Source: Anaerolineae bacterium (lineage in GTDB: Bacteria > Chloroflexota > Anaerolineae > J102). Taken from it: a DNA stretch of 5,092 nt. The stretch is taken from assembly GCA_026992375.1 (NCBI GenBank), contig JALXAF010000310.1:1-5092 (forward strand), in the 5' to 3' direction. Shown piece by piece: positions 1-5,092 of the stretch. The translations under genes were made by a program, and so were the position numbers. The notes beneath the pieces are model-generated. The model ran no database searches, was not told the origin of the DNA, and saw only the letters and a program-made list of their open reading frames with translations. Positions within the stretch are counted from its first letter, which is position 1, and each line of letters opens with the position of its first letter.

Positions 1-1133
1 GCGGGGTCTTCCAGCACCCCGCGCAGGCTCACCAACGTCGGTTCGGGGTTGGGAACCTCGATGCCGATGTAGGGCTCGCCCGGCACCGGCGCCTCGATGC
101 GCACCGGGCTGGCCGAAAGCGCCAGCGCCAGATCATCGGCCAATGACACGATCTTGCTGATGCGCACCCGCATGACCTGCCCGTTCTTTTCATAAACGCC
201 CGGCTGCACGCCGAACTGGGTCACGGTGGGGCCCACATTGATCTGCACCACCTGGGCGGGCACATCGAAACCGGCCAGGGTGTCTTCGATGATGCGGGCC
301 ATGATGCGGGCCTGCTCGTGGGGCGCGTCCCCCTCATCCGCGGCCTGCAGTAGCGAGAGTGGGGGCAGCGCGGCGTTGGTCGGGCGAGTGGGAGCGGTCG
401 GCTTGGGGTGTTGTTTCTTGAGGGATGGCGCGCGCCGTTTGGCCCGACGCGGCTTCTTGCTTCCCTCACCCTGCTTCTGCCCGGAGCGTTTTTGGGGCGT
501 GGCCGCGGATTGCGATTTGGCGGCCGCGCGGGCGGGGGGACTGGTTGATTTTCGTCTCTTTTTTGACGGCTGCTTTTGGGGTTGAGGACGCGTGATCTCG
601 GCCGCGGGCGCTGGCTGCTCAGGCTCCACCCAGGTCACCGAGACGCCGGGCAAAGTCAGCAGCCGCAGGGGCGTGTAAAGATAGACGAGGTACAAACCGC
701 CGCCCAGCGCAGCCAGCCATAGCGCCCAGGTTGGCAGCGTTCCCAGATACGTCAACGACAATTGCGCCAACGCCCAGCCCACCAGACCGCCCCCTTCGCC
801 CGCCAGCGCCGCCGCATACGGGTCCGGCGCATCGAGCAGCACGCTCATCAGGGCGAGGATGGCGAGATAGCTCAGAAGCAATCCCAACAGCGCCTCCGCG
901 TACCAGTAACTGCCGACGCGGTTGCGCAATTGCGGCCAGATGATCATCGCCAGCCCCAGCCCCGTGATGAAGAGAGCCAGGGGCGTAGCGCCAACGCCCA
1001 GCAACGCGTGCAAAATGTGCAGCCCCGAAGGATCAGTGAATAGCTCATACAGCGCGCCGATCCCGAAGATCATCAGGATCGCGCCTAGGATTGCGGCCTG
1101 ATGGCGTCGGGCCGCTCGTTTAGTTCCAGACAT
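1..1133 (-). CDS. ftsK: DNA translocase FtsK, N-terminal part (3' end beyond window)
   Basis: FtsK/SpoIIIE proteins are membrane-anchored ATP-driven DNA pumps that clear and segregate chromosomes at the division septum. I translated this frame by hand from the ATG at 1133: 377 codons stay open to the window edge. Four hydrophobic segments lie at about residues 13-33, 43-66, 79-100 and 125-153, matching the FtsK 4TM domain. Residues about 178-250 form a low-complexity linker rich in Lys, Arg, Ala, Pro and Gln. The motor's alpha domain follows, with PLSLL at 258-262, GFDVPAQVVQINVGPTVTQF at 288-307, and a segment from about 333 carrying RIEAPVPG and GIEVPN, both typical of the family. The Walker A/B ATPase core and gamma domain lie outside the window. 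Family members are usually about 750-850 residues, so about half is visible. The start follows the regulator gene by 40 bases and has no Shine-Dalgarno sequence; the next ATG, codon 21, falls inside the first membrane segment. Identification is firm; the exact start is less so. Confidence 0.92.
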   Translation of the reverse strand, partial: MSGTKRAARRHQAAILGAILMIFGIGALYELFTDPSGLHILHALLGVGATPLALFITGLGLAMIIWPQLRNRVGSYWYAEALLGLLLSYLAILALMSVLLDAPDPYAAALAGEGGGLVGWALAQLSLTYLGTLPTWALWLAALGGGLYLVYLYTPLRLLTLPGVSVTWVEPEQPAPAAEITRPQPQKQPSKKRRKSTSPPARAAAKSQSAATPQKRSGQKQGEGSKKPRRAKRRAPSLKKQHPKPTAPTRPTNAALPPLSLLQAADEGDAPHEQARIMARIIEDTLAGFDVPAQVVQINVGPTVTQFGVQPGVYEKNGQVMRVRISKIVSLADDLALALSASPVRIEAPVPGEPYIGIEVPNPEPTLVSLRGVLEDP

Positions 1134-1179
1134 GATTTGGGGGACGTGGAAATGGGGGGAATCGTGGGGGAAATCAGGG
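1134..1179 (-). other. C-tract leader between the regulator gene and ftsK
   Basis: On the transcribed strand this stretch carries C runs at 1179-1177, 1170-1166, 1159-1154 and 1143-1139, separated by short A/T-containing spacers. It contains no purine-rich Shine-Dalgarno sequence before the ftsK ATG. The plus strand therefore has four G tracts, a loose G-quadruplex pattern (one loop is 10 bases). C-rich, G-poor RNA is also the general character of Rho-loading sites. The base pattern is seen directly; any function is inference. No terminator hairpin is visible here. Confidence 0.35.
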
Positions 1180-3153
1180 TGATGGCGGTCTGGATTGCTT
1201 CGCCCGGGGTGAGGATGGCGCGGAATCCTGAGGAGGCGCGTCCGATGAGGCCTCCGCCGCCTCCGCCTCCATCTCCGCCAGGGTGCGGGCGACTTCGGCG
1301 ATGGCGATGCGCTGCTTGCGATACAGGTCTGATTCGCTGATGGCCAGCTTTTGGGCCACCTCGCGCACCTTCTTGCCCTGAAGATACTTCAAATCGAGGA
1401 TATTGTAAAGCAGCCACTCCGACGTGGTCATCTGGCGTTGGCCGGGCGGGCGCTGATGTTCGATGGCTTCCTGCAAGATGGCGCGTAGCGCCCGGGTCGG
1501 CGAGTTCTCATATTCCGCCAGTTTCTGGTGCACCACATTCATGTTCAGCAGGGGGCTTTTGCTGAGCTTGGGGCCGCCCCAGAAATGCGTCAGCGCGCCC
1601 CGCACCCATTCGTAGAATTCCGATTGTTGGGCCAGCTCGGGCGTCTGTTCGTTGCTTTCGGGGCGGATGACGTAGGGCACCGCGCCGCGTAGCGCCTGCA
1701 TCACCTCCATCTCGGGCATGATGGGCCGCAGCGCCTCGAATACATCCATTTGCAAAAGCCGATCCTCCACCGCGATCTCCGCCCGCCGCAGGAGGTGCTC
1801 GATGACCGTGGACGTCTCCTCATCCATCTCCTCCACGGGCGTGCAGCCGGCGTGCAGGGCAAGGATGCCCATGTTTTCGTCGGTGTGGCGGTTGACAAGG
1901 CAGCGGATGACATAACCGTTGACCTTGTGGAAGCCGTTTTGCGGTTCGGGCGTGGTGAGCAATTGCTGGGTTTCGGGCAGGGCCAGGGCCCGCCGCGCCT
2001 CTTCTTCATCGCCCACCACCGCCTCCAGACGCACTTCCGTCTTTCCGGGCAGCGCCACAAAGCCCTGATCCACCGCACAGACGTTGCACAAGGTCACCAG
2101 CACGTTTTCCAGAAACTGGCTGAGATCGCCGCTGGTCATCAGGCGCGTCTCCAGGGTGCGCAGCCACGCCACCTCCTCCAGTTCATTGCGATAGAGGAAG
2201 TGATCGATCCAGGGTTGGGCCAGATGAATGGCGATTTGGGCCAGGACGATGGTCATCACCACCAGAAAGGTCAGCGCTGTGTCGGGGGGCAGGCCCAAAA
2301 TCGCCTCGACTTTGGGGATGGTGAAGATGAGGGCCACCACCATCGAGGCCACGATAGGCCCGCGCAGAATGAAGTAGAACAACTGGCGCTTCACCACCCG
2401 GTCAGGAGCCAGAACGCCGTAATAGGCGACGCTGTAGGCCATCACCACCAGCATGACGCCCACGGCCACGTTGGCGATGCTGGACAGGATCAGCACCAGC
2501 TCGGGGCGGGCCTGGCCTGCGCTGGAGGCGAGGATGAGGTAGGGGAAGACGCCCACCGCGGGGGCCACGAAGCTCCACAGTAGGTAGGTGAGGCGACGAC
2601 GCGCGGTGTGGGTGCGCACATGCGACCGGGCCAGGAGCAGGTTCCATCCCCCCAAAAGGGTGGCCGCGATGAAGTAGAGGGTGAACAGGGGAAAGAGCGC
2701 GCCGGGGCTGAGATTGGAAACGGGCGCCTCGGCCGAGGGCGCCCGCACCAGCAGGTTGGTGAATAGCGCCAACAGGGCGAAGAGCAGGCTGATTCCATAC
2801 GCACCGCGTACAACCCAGCGCCAGCGGAAGCGATCGGGCCGCAGCCAGACGGCCAGCAGCACCGCCCGGGTGAAGTGCAGGTAAGCGGCAGGAACAAGGG
2901 CGATGCCCAGCCACTGGAAGCGCAACCAGCTTTCGGCCCAATCTACCTGCGGCAGCACCACATCGCCCGAATAGACGATGACCATCCCCAGCAACAACGC
3001 GGCAAAGGCCCGTCCCACCCTGCTGTGCAGATTGAATGTGAGAACGTAGGCGAAGAGTGAGAAGCTGAGGATGAGGATGGCGGCGGAAAGGATTTGGTTG
3101 CCGATCTCCAGGACGCTCAGCCAGGAGGGAATCTCAGACATGGTAGGGCTCAT
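1174..3153 (-). CDS. Polytopic membrane sensor with GAF-like domain and C-terminal HTH-like segment (putative membrane-bound regulator)
   Basis: The protein has 659 residues and no name I can assign. About nine hydrophobic segments fill residues 17-313 (roughly 17-40, 47-68, 82-104, 113-135, 150-174, 187-211, 219-246, 259-279, 291-313). The next stretch, DHFLYRNELEEVAWLRTLE (317-335), resembles the join between 7TM sensor regions and GAF domains in sensor kinases. Residues about 335-468 look GAF-like, including the strand-like VNGYVIRCLV (411-420) and MGILALHAG (428-436). No H-box, N-box or G-box of a histidine kinase is present, nor any GGDEF, EAL or HD motif. Residues 578-625 contain SEWLLYNIL, then VREVAQKLAISESDLYRKQR, which fits a helix-turn-helix. 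The tail from 628 is acidic then Ser/Pro-rich. I infer a one-component membrane regulator that reads a small ligand and binds DNA. The start could be ATG 3153 or ATG 3141; an in-frame TAG lies just upstream of 3153, so nothing longer is possible. It follows purB by 41 bases and precedes ftsK by 40. Confidence 0.9.
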   Translation of the reverse strand: MSPTMSEIPSWLSVLEIGNQILSAAILILSFSLFAYVLTFNLHSRVGRAFAALLLGMVIVYSGDVVLPQVDWAESWLRFQWLGIALVPAAYLHFTRAVLLAVWLRPDRFRWRWVVRGAYGISLLFALLALFTNLLVRAPSAEAPVSNLSPGALFPLFTLYFIAATLLGGWNLLLARSHVRTHTARRRLTYLLWSFVAPAVGVFPYLILASSAGQARPELVLILSSIANVAVGVMLVVMAYSVAYYGVLAPDRVVKRQLFYFILRGPIVASMVVALIFTIPKVEAILGLPPDTALTFLVVMTIVLAQIAIHLAQPWIDHFLYRNELEEVAWLRTLETRLMTSGDLSQFLENVLVTLCNVCAVDQGFVALPGKTEVRLEAVVGDEEEARRALALPETQQLLTTPEPQNGFHKVNGYVIRCLVNRHTDENMGILALHAGCTPVEEMDEETSTVIEHLLRRAEIAVEDRLLQMDVFEALRPIMPEMEVMQALRGAVPYVIRPESNEQTPELAQQSEFYEWVRGALTHFWGGPKLSKSPLLNMNVVHQKLAEYENSPTRALRAILQEAIEHQRPPGQRQMTTSEWLLYNILDLKYLQGKKVREVAQKLAISESDLYRKQRIAIAEVARTLAEMEAEAAEASSDAPPQDSAPSSPRAKQSRPPSP

Positions 3154-3181
3154 TGCCTATATTTTGCGGATTATTGCCCAT
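3134..3181 (-). CDS. Candidate 15-codon leader ORF before the regulator gene
   Basis: An ATG at 3181 opens MGNNPQNIGNEPYHV and stops at TGA 3136-3134. It has the best Shine-Dalgarno sequence in this junction, TGAGGAAG at 3197-3190, with 8 bases of spacing. Neither possible start of the regulator gene (3153, 3141) has a comparable one. The stop lies 3-8 bases inside the regulator reading frame counted from ATG 3141, an arrangement that would allow translational coupling. The peptide has an internal echo, GNNP and GNEP, from a 21-base direct repeat. It has no recognisable domain and is short enough to be chance; the ribosome-binding site and overlap are the only support. Confidence 0.3.
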   Translation of the reverse strand: MGNNPQNIGNEPYHV

Positions 3182-3189
3182 TTTGGCAA
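3147..3189 (-). promoter_or_regulatory. Three GGCAA half-sites in the purB-regulator junction (possible operator)
   Basis: On the minus strand TTGCC (3189-3185) and GGCAA (3178-3174) form an inverted repeat with 6 bases between. A second GGCAA lies at 3157-3153. The two GGCAA copies sit in a 14-base direct repeat (3181-3168 and 3160-3147, 11 of 14 identical) with a period of exactly 21 bases, two helical turns. This geometry suits a protein-binding site, and the regulator encoded just downstream has an HTH-like segment, so autoregulation is conceivable. As RNA the inverted repeat would put ATG 3181 in a hairpin loop. The repeats are seen; the function is inferred. Confidence 0.3.
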
Positions 3190-3197
3190 CTTCCTCA
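3190..3197 (-). promoter_or_regulatory. Strong Shine-Dalgarno sequence overlapping the purB stop
   Basis: TGAGGAAG on the minus strand contains the purB stop codon (TGA, 3197-3195) and a good match to the anti-Shine-Dalgarno sequence. It lies 8 bases from ATG 3181 but 36 bases from ATG 3153, so by spacing it serves the 15-codon ORF and not the regulator gene directly. Confidence 0.45.
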
Positions 3198-4610
3198 GTC
3201 GGTGTGACGCATCCGGCGGCGCGCAGATTGCGCCAGCGCCCGTGCCCGGGCCGGCGCTTCGCCCACATATTCGCTTGCATCCAGCAACGCCAAAATGCGC
3301 GCCCGCGGCAGCAAATCGGCCAGGACGGGGTCATCCGCCAGCAGGCGGGCCAGGGGATTCGCCTCTCCGCGCTGCACTGCGGCCCAGGCGGTCATGCTGC
3401 GCTCGCGGATGATCTCGTGCAGTTGCTGGCGGTCGCCGCCCGCTTTCACGGCTTCCATCAGCAGCCGTTCGGTGGCGGCGAAGACGCCGTAGGCGTTCAG
3501 ATTGCGCTGGATGGCTCCGGGCCATACGTTGATCTCCCCCGTGATGCGCGTGGTCGCCTGCAGCAGCTCATCGGCGGCCAGAAATGCGTTGGGGATGATG
3601 ACGCGACGGTTGGCGGAGTCATCCAGGGTGCGCTCCAGCAGGTTGTGGGCCGCGTTGTGCCAGGCCGTGGCGGGCAGCGTGGCCACATAGCGGGCCAGGC
3701 TGTCAATCTTCTCGGCGGTGATGGGGTTGCGCTTGAAGGGCATGGCCGAAGAGCCCACCTGACCCTGACCGAAAGGTTCGGAGAGTTCGCCAAAGGCCGG
3801 GGATTGCAGGATGCGCAGGTCGAAGGCGAAGCGATAGAGGCTTTGGGCCAGGCCCGCCAGCGCGTTCAGCAGCAGCCAATCCTGCTTGCGGGGATAGGTT
3901 TGAGTGCTGACGGGGAACGCCTCCAGTCCCAGATCGGCCAGAGCGCGGCGTTCCAGCTCGCCTGCGCTGACGCCAGTCTCTTGCAGCAATTGCTGATACG
4001 AGGCCAGGGTTCCCGTCGCGCCCTTGAAGCCCTTGCCGTGCAGATTCTCCCGCACCTGGCGCAATGCGTCCCAATCCATCAGCAGGTCTTGCAGGGTTTG
4101 GGCGAAGCGATAGCCCAGGGTGGTGGGCTCGGCTGGCTGGATGTGGGTGTAGCCCATGACGGGCGTCTCCGCGTAACGCTCCGACAGCTCGGCGAAGCGC
4201 TCGATCAGCGTCTTCAGCCCGGCCAGGATCAGGTCCAGGGCTTCTTGCTGGCGCAGGATCGCGGCGTTGTCCACCACATCCATGCTGGTCGCGCCCAGAT
4301 GGATGACGCCGCCGCCTGTCGGGCATTGCTCGGCGAAGGCTTTGATCTCGGCCATGACGTCGTGGCGGGTGATCTGTTCGATCTCCAGAGAGCGGTCGAG
4401 ATCGACTTCCGTCGCGTGGGCTTCGATATCCGCCAGTTGTGCGGGCGTGATCAGCCCCACGCTGGCCTGGGCCCGGGCCAGGGCTATCCATACGCGTCGC
4501 CACAGCAGCCTGCGATGATGCTCGGAGAAAATGCGGCGCATGGCCTCGCTGCCGTAGCGCCAGGCGAAGGGAGATTGGTAGCGGGCGTGGTCGTTGGTGT
4601 TGTTGGGCAT
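3195..4610 (-). CDS. purB: Adenylosuccinate lyase
   Basis: PurB is a cytosolic homotetrameric lyase of the fumarase/aspartase superfamily. It splits SAICAR to AICAR plus fumarate and adenylosuccinate to AMP plus fumarate, in inosinate and AMP synthesis. From ATG 4610 the protein has 471 residues, a normal length. Visible motifs are SPFAWRY (13-19), TRHDVMAE (81-88), HLGATSMDVVDN (104-115), MGYTHIQPAEPTT (152-164), QTYPRK (237-242), the superfamily signature GSSAMPFKRNP (286-296) and ERTLDDSANRR (326-336). By alignment from memory His156 and Ser287 correspond to the catalytic His159 and Ser289 of human ADSL, and Lys293, Arg327, Ser332 and Arg336 to its substrate-binding residues. All key residues are present. 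The sequence looks closer to the animal-type enzyme than to Bacillus PurB. The reading frame extends to 4703 without an ATG, but that extension translates a repeat, so 4610 is preferred; its only Shine-Dalgarno candidate is AAGG, 12 bases upstream. Confidence 0.95.
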   Translation of the reverse strand: MPNNTNDHARYQSPFAWRYGSEAMRRIFSEHHRRLLWRRVWIALARAQASVGLITPAQLADIEAHATEVDLDRSLEIEQITRHDVMAEIKAFAEQCPTGGGVIHLGATSMDVVDNAAILRQQEALDLILAGLKTLIERFAELSERYAETPVMGYTHIQPAEPTTLGYRFAQTLQDLLMDWDALRQVRENLHGKGFKGATGTLASYQQLLQETGVSAGELERRALADLGLEAFPVSTQTYPRKQDWLLLNALAGLAQSLYRFAFDLRILQSPAFGELSEPFGQGQVGSSAMPFKRNPITAEKIDSLARYVATLPATAWHNAAHNLLERTLDDSANRRVIIPNAFLAADELLQATTRITGEINVWPGAIQRNLNAYGVFAATERLLMEAVKAGGDRQQLHEIIRERSMTAWAAVQRGEANPLARLLADDPVLADLLPRARILALLDASEYVGEAPARARALAQSARRRMRHTD

Positions 4611-4660
4611 GAGATTGTAATACCTTATCAATGGAATCCTGGCCCACTGGGCAAGAACAT

Positions 4661-4705
4661 GTCTCACGCAAAGCCGCAGAGCCGCAAAGGGAAAAAGAGG
4701 CAAAG
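4661..4705 (-). repeat. CTTTGCG octamer run, copy A
   Basis: Read on the minus strand this is five tandem 8-base units, CTTTGCCT, CTTTTTCC, CTTTGCGG, CTCTGCGG and CTTTGCGT, followed by GAGAC. In the purB frame it translates as FAALRLCVRH, a string I recall from many spurious hypothetical proteins in unrelated bacteria, which marks it as a dispersed intergenic repeat and not purB coding sequence. It is inverted relative to copy B. Confidence 0.75.
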
Positions 4706-4796
4706 AAAAGCTTAGCGACCATCTAAAAATTACTTCCCTTTTGCAACTGCTAAGGTAGTCTGTCTGTTTTCAGTGGCTTGGCTGCTGCTGCGGCAG

Positions 4797-4920
4797 GCCC
4801 CCTCGCCCCCCTGCAAGCGGGAGAGAAGACCTCTCCGCCTGCAAAAAACTTTGCAAACCAGCGGCTCCCTCCCCTGCAAAGGAGCGAAGCGACTGGCGGG
4901 GGGAGGGCCGGGGAGGGGGC
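4797..4920. repeat. GC-rich multi-hairpin repeat element
   Basis: The block opens with GCCCCCTCGCCCCCC (4797-4811) and ends with complementary G runs (4898-4919), giving an imperfect outer stem. Inside lie three smaller hairpins: TGCA[A]GCGG[G]AGAG (4812-4825) with CTCTCCGC[C]TGCA (4831-4843, approximate ends), loop AAGAC; TGCAAA/TTTGCA (4840-4845 and 4850-4855), which shares bases with the first; and CCCTCCCC/GGGGAGGG (4867-4874 and 4900-4907). Similar CCCCTCxCCCC...GGGGAGGGG blocks are, from memory, common dispersed intergenic elements in Chloroflexota and other phyla. None of the stems is followed by a T run in either direction, so they are not called terminators. Confidence 0.55.
4898..4919 (+). 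other. G-quadruplex motif
   Basis: The plus strand has four G tracts, of 6, 3, 4 and 5 bases, separated by A, CC and A. This meets the usual pattern of four runs of at least three G with loops of 1-7 bases. It is on the template strand for purB, about 290 bases upstream of the start codon. Folding is predicted from the pattern only. Confidence 0.45.
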
Positions 4921-4969
4921 GGAACTTCGGCGGCTTGGCCGGAAATGGGAACTAATTTCTGGACGTGTA

Positions 4970-4997
4970 CTTAGCGCCTTGGCGACTTTGCGTGAGA
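4970..4997 (+). repeat. CTTTGCG octamer run, copy B
   Basis: On the plus strand the units are CTTAGCGC, CTTGGCGA and CTTTGCGT followed by GAGA. The last 12 bases, CTTTGCGTGAGA, match copy A (4673-4662 on the minus strand) exactly, and the 28-base stretch agrees at about 23 positions. The two copies therefore form an inverted pair enclosing about 300 bases. No flanking target-site duplication is visible, so a single mobile unit is not shown. Confidence 0.7.
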
Positions 4998-5037
4998 TCA
5001 GCTTTTGAGGTTCCGGCTTGTCGGGGTTAGGCGCTTG

Positions 5038-5078
5038 TCATGTCATTCCGACGAGCGTAGGGAGAAGGAATATCTCCT
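5038..5078. repeat. ATTCC/GGAAT dyad, dispersed-repeat-like
   Basis: The plus strand carries GTCATTCCGACGAGCGTAGG and then GGAATATCTCC. ATTCC (5045-5049) and GGAAT (5067-5071) are inverted, and GGAGA (5061-5065) and TCTCC (5073-5077) form a second small dyad. The pattern 'TCATTCCGA...GCG...GGAATCTCC' is one I recall as a widespread intergenic repeat in bacterial genomes. Only one copy is in the window, so repeat status rests on memory. Confidence 0.4.
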
Positions 5079-5092
5079 GGGGGCTCAACATG

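Larger units (their letters stand above)
4611..5092. other. Gene-free upstream region made largely of repeats
   Basis: No convincing coding region lies here; short open frames on the plus strand translate repeat sequence and GC-rich hairpins. The stretch holds, in order, a plain 50-base purB leader with a small dyad GCCCACTGGGC (4642-4652), octamer run A, an AT-richer segment (about 4711-4770), the GC-rich hairpin block, plain sequence (4921-4969), octamer run B, and an ATTCC/GGAAT dyad. I looked for a sigma-70 promoter for purB and found no pair of hexamers good enough to call. No tRNA or riboswitch fold is apparent. Confidence 0.7.

Noticed and set aside
226..585. 119-codon plus-strand frame opposite ftsK
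   Set aside because: It lies antisense to the conserved FtsK alpha domain and basic linker, with low-complexity Ser/Ala/Arg composition.
1750..2583. 277-codon plus-strand frame opposite the regulator gene
   Set aside because: Antisense shadow rich in His, Gln and Gly with no recognisable motif; the minus-strand frame has coherent membrane and cytoplasmic segments.
4661..4705. CRISPR-like tandem repeat
   Set aside because: Units are 8 bases, contiguous and degenerate, with no spacers.
3153..4715. 520-codon open frame on the plus strand opposite purB
   Set aside because: It is the antisense of a clearly real gene, has the Gln/Gly/His/Val-rich composition typical of GC-rich antisense frames, shows no domain, and its C-terminus is the octamer repeat.
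3703..4722. 339-codon minus-strand frame overlapping purB out of frame
   Set aside because: Arg/Pro/Gly/His-rich out-of-frame shadow, whereas the purB frame holds all lyase motifs.
4611..4760. Promoter for purB
   Set aside because: TTGCAA at 4746-4741 and TACAAT close to the start codon were considered, but neither has a partner hexamer at 16-18 bases, and TACAAT is only 3 bases from the ATG.
4812..4843. Intrinsic terminator
   Set aside because: The stem is good but is followed by an A run on the plus strand, and on the minus strand no T run follows the stem, so neither orientation fits a Rho-independent terminator.
4773..5008. Two short plus-strand frames upstream of purB
   Set aside because: They translate the GC-rich hairpin block and octamer run B; no ribosome-binding site or conserved motif.
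5090..5092. Start of a plus-strand gene at the right edge (ATG)
   Set aside because: Only the ATG itself is in the window and it follows the ATTCC repeat; nothing supports a gene.

Overview
This is a GC-rich (roughly 60%) bacterial chromosomal window. It holds three genes, all on the minus strand and closely spaced, so they probably form one transcription unit read from high to low coordinates: purB (adenylosuccinate lyase), then a large membrane sensor/regulator gene, then ftsK (DNA translocase), which runs off the left edge. The gaps between the genes are only 41 and 40 bases, and no terminator-like hairpin is visible in either. No plasmid, phage or transposase gene is seen. I recall the C-terminal motif of the regulator and the animal-type form of PurB from Chloroflexota, and several start codons lack a good Shine-Dalgarno sequence. 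A member of Chloroflexota is therefore my best guess, but it is inference and not proven by the window.

Layout from the right: 4611-5092 is a 482-base gene-free stretch upstream of purB. It is built largely of short repeated elements: two inverted runs of CTTTGCG-type octamers (4661-4705 and 4970-4997), a very GC-rich multi-hairpin block between them (4797-4920, with a G-quadruplex motif at its end), and an ATTCC/GGAAT dyad near the right edge. 3195-4610 is purB. 3134-3194 is a compact junction with a strong Shine-Dalgarno sequence overlapping the purB stop, a possible 15-codon leader ORF, and three GGCAA half-sites. 1174-3153 encodes a 659-residue protein with about nine membrane segments, a GAF-like cytoplasmic domain and a C-terminal helix-turn-helix-like segment, but no histidine-kinase catalytic core. 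1134-1173 is a C-rich leader without a Shine-Dalgarno sequence. 1-1133 is the N-terminal part of ftsK: four membrane segments, a basic linker and the start of the motor alpha domain.

PurB acts in purine synthesis, FtsK in chromosome segregation at division, and the middle protein looks like a membrane-anchored, GAF-sensing DNA-binding regulator. Their co-orientation suggests shared expression; a direct functional link is not shown. The most unusual items are the regulator's architecture and the structured junction in front of it.
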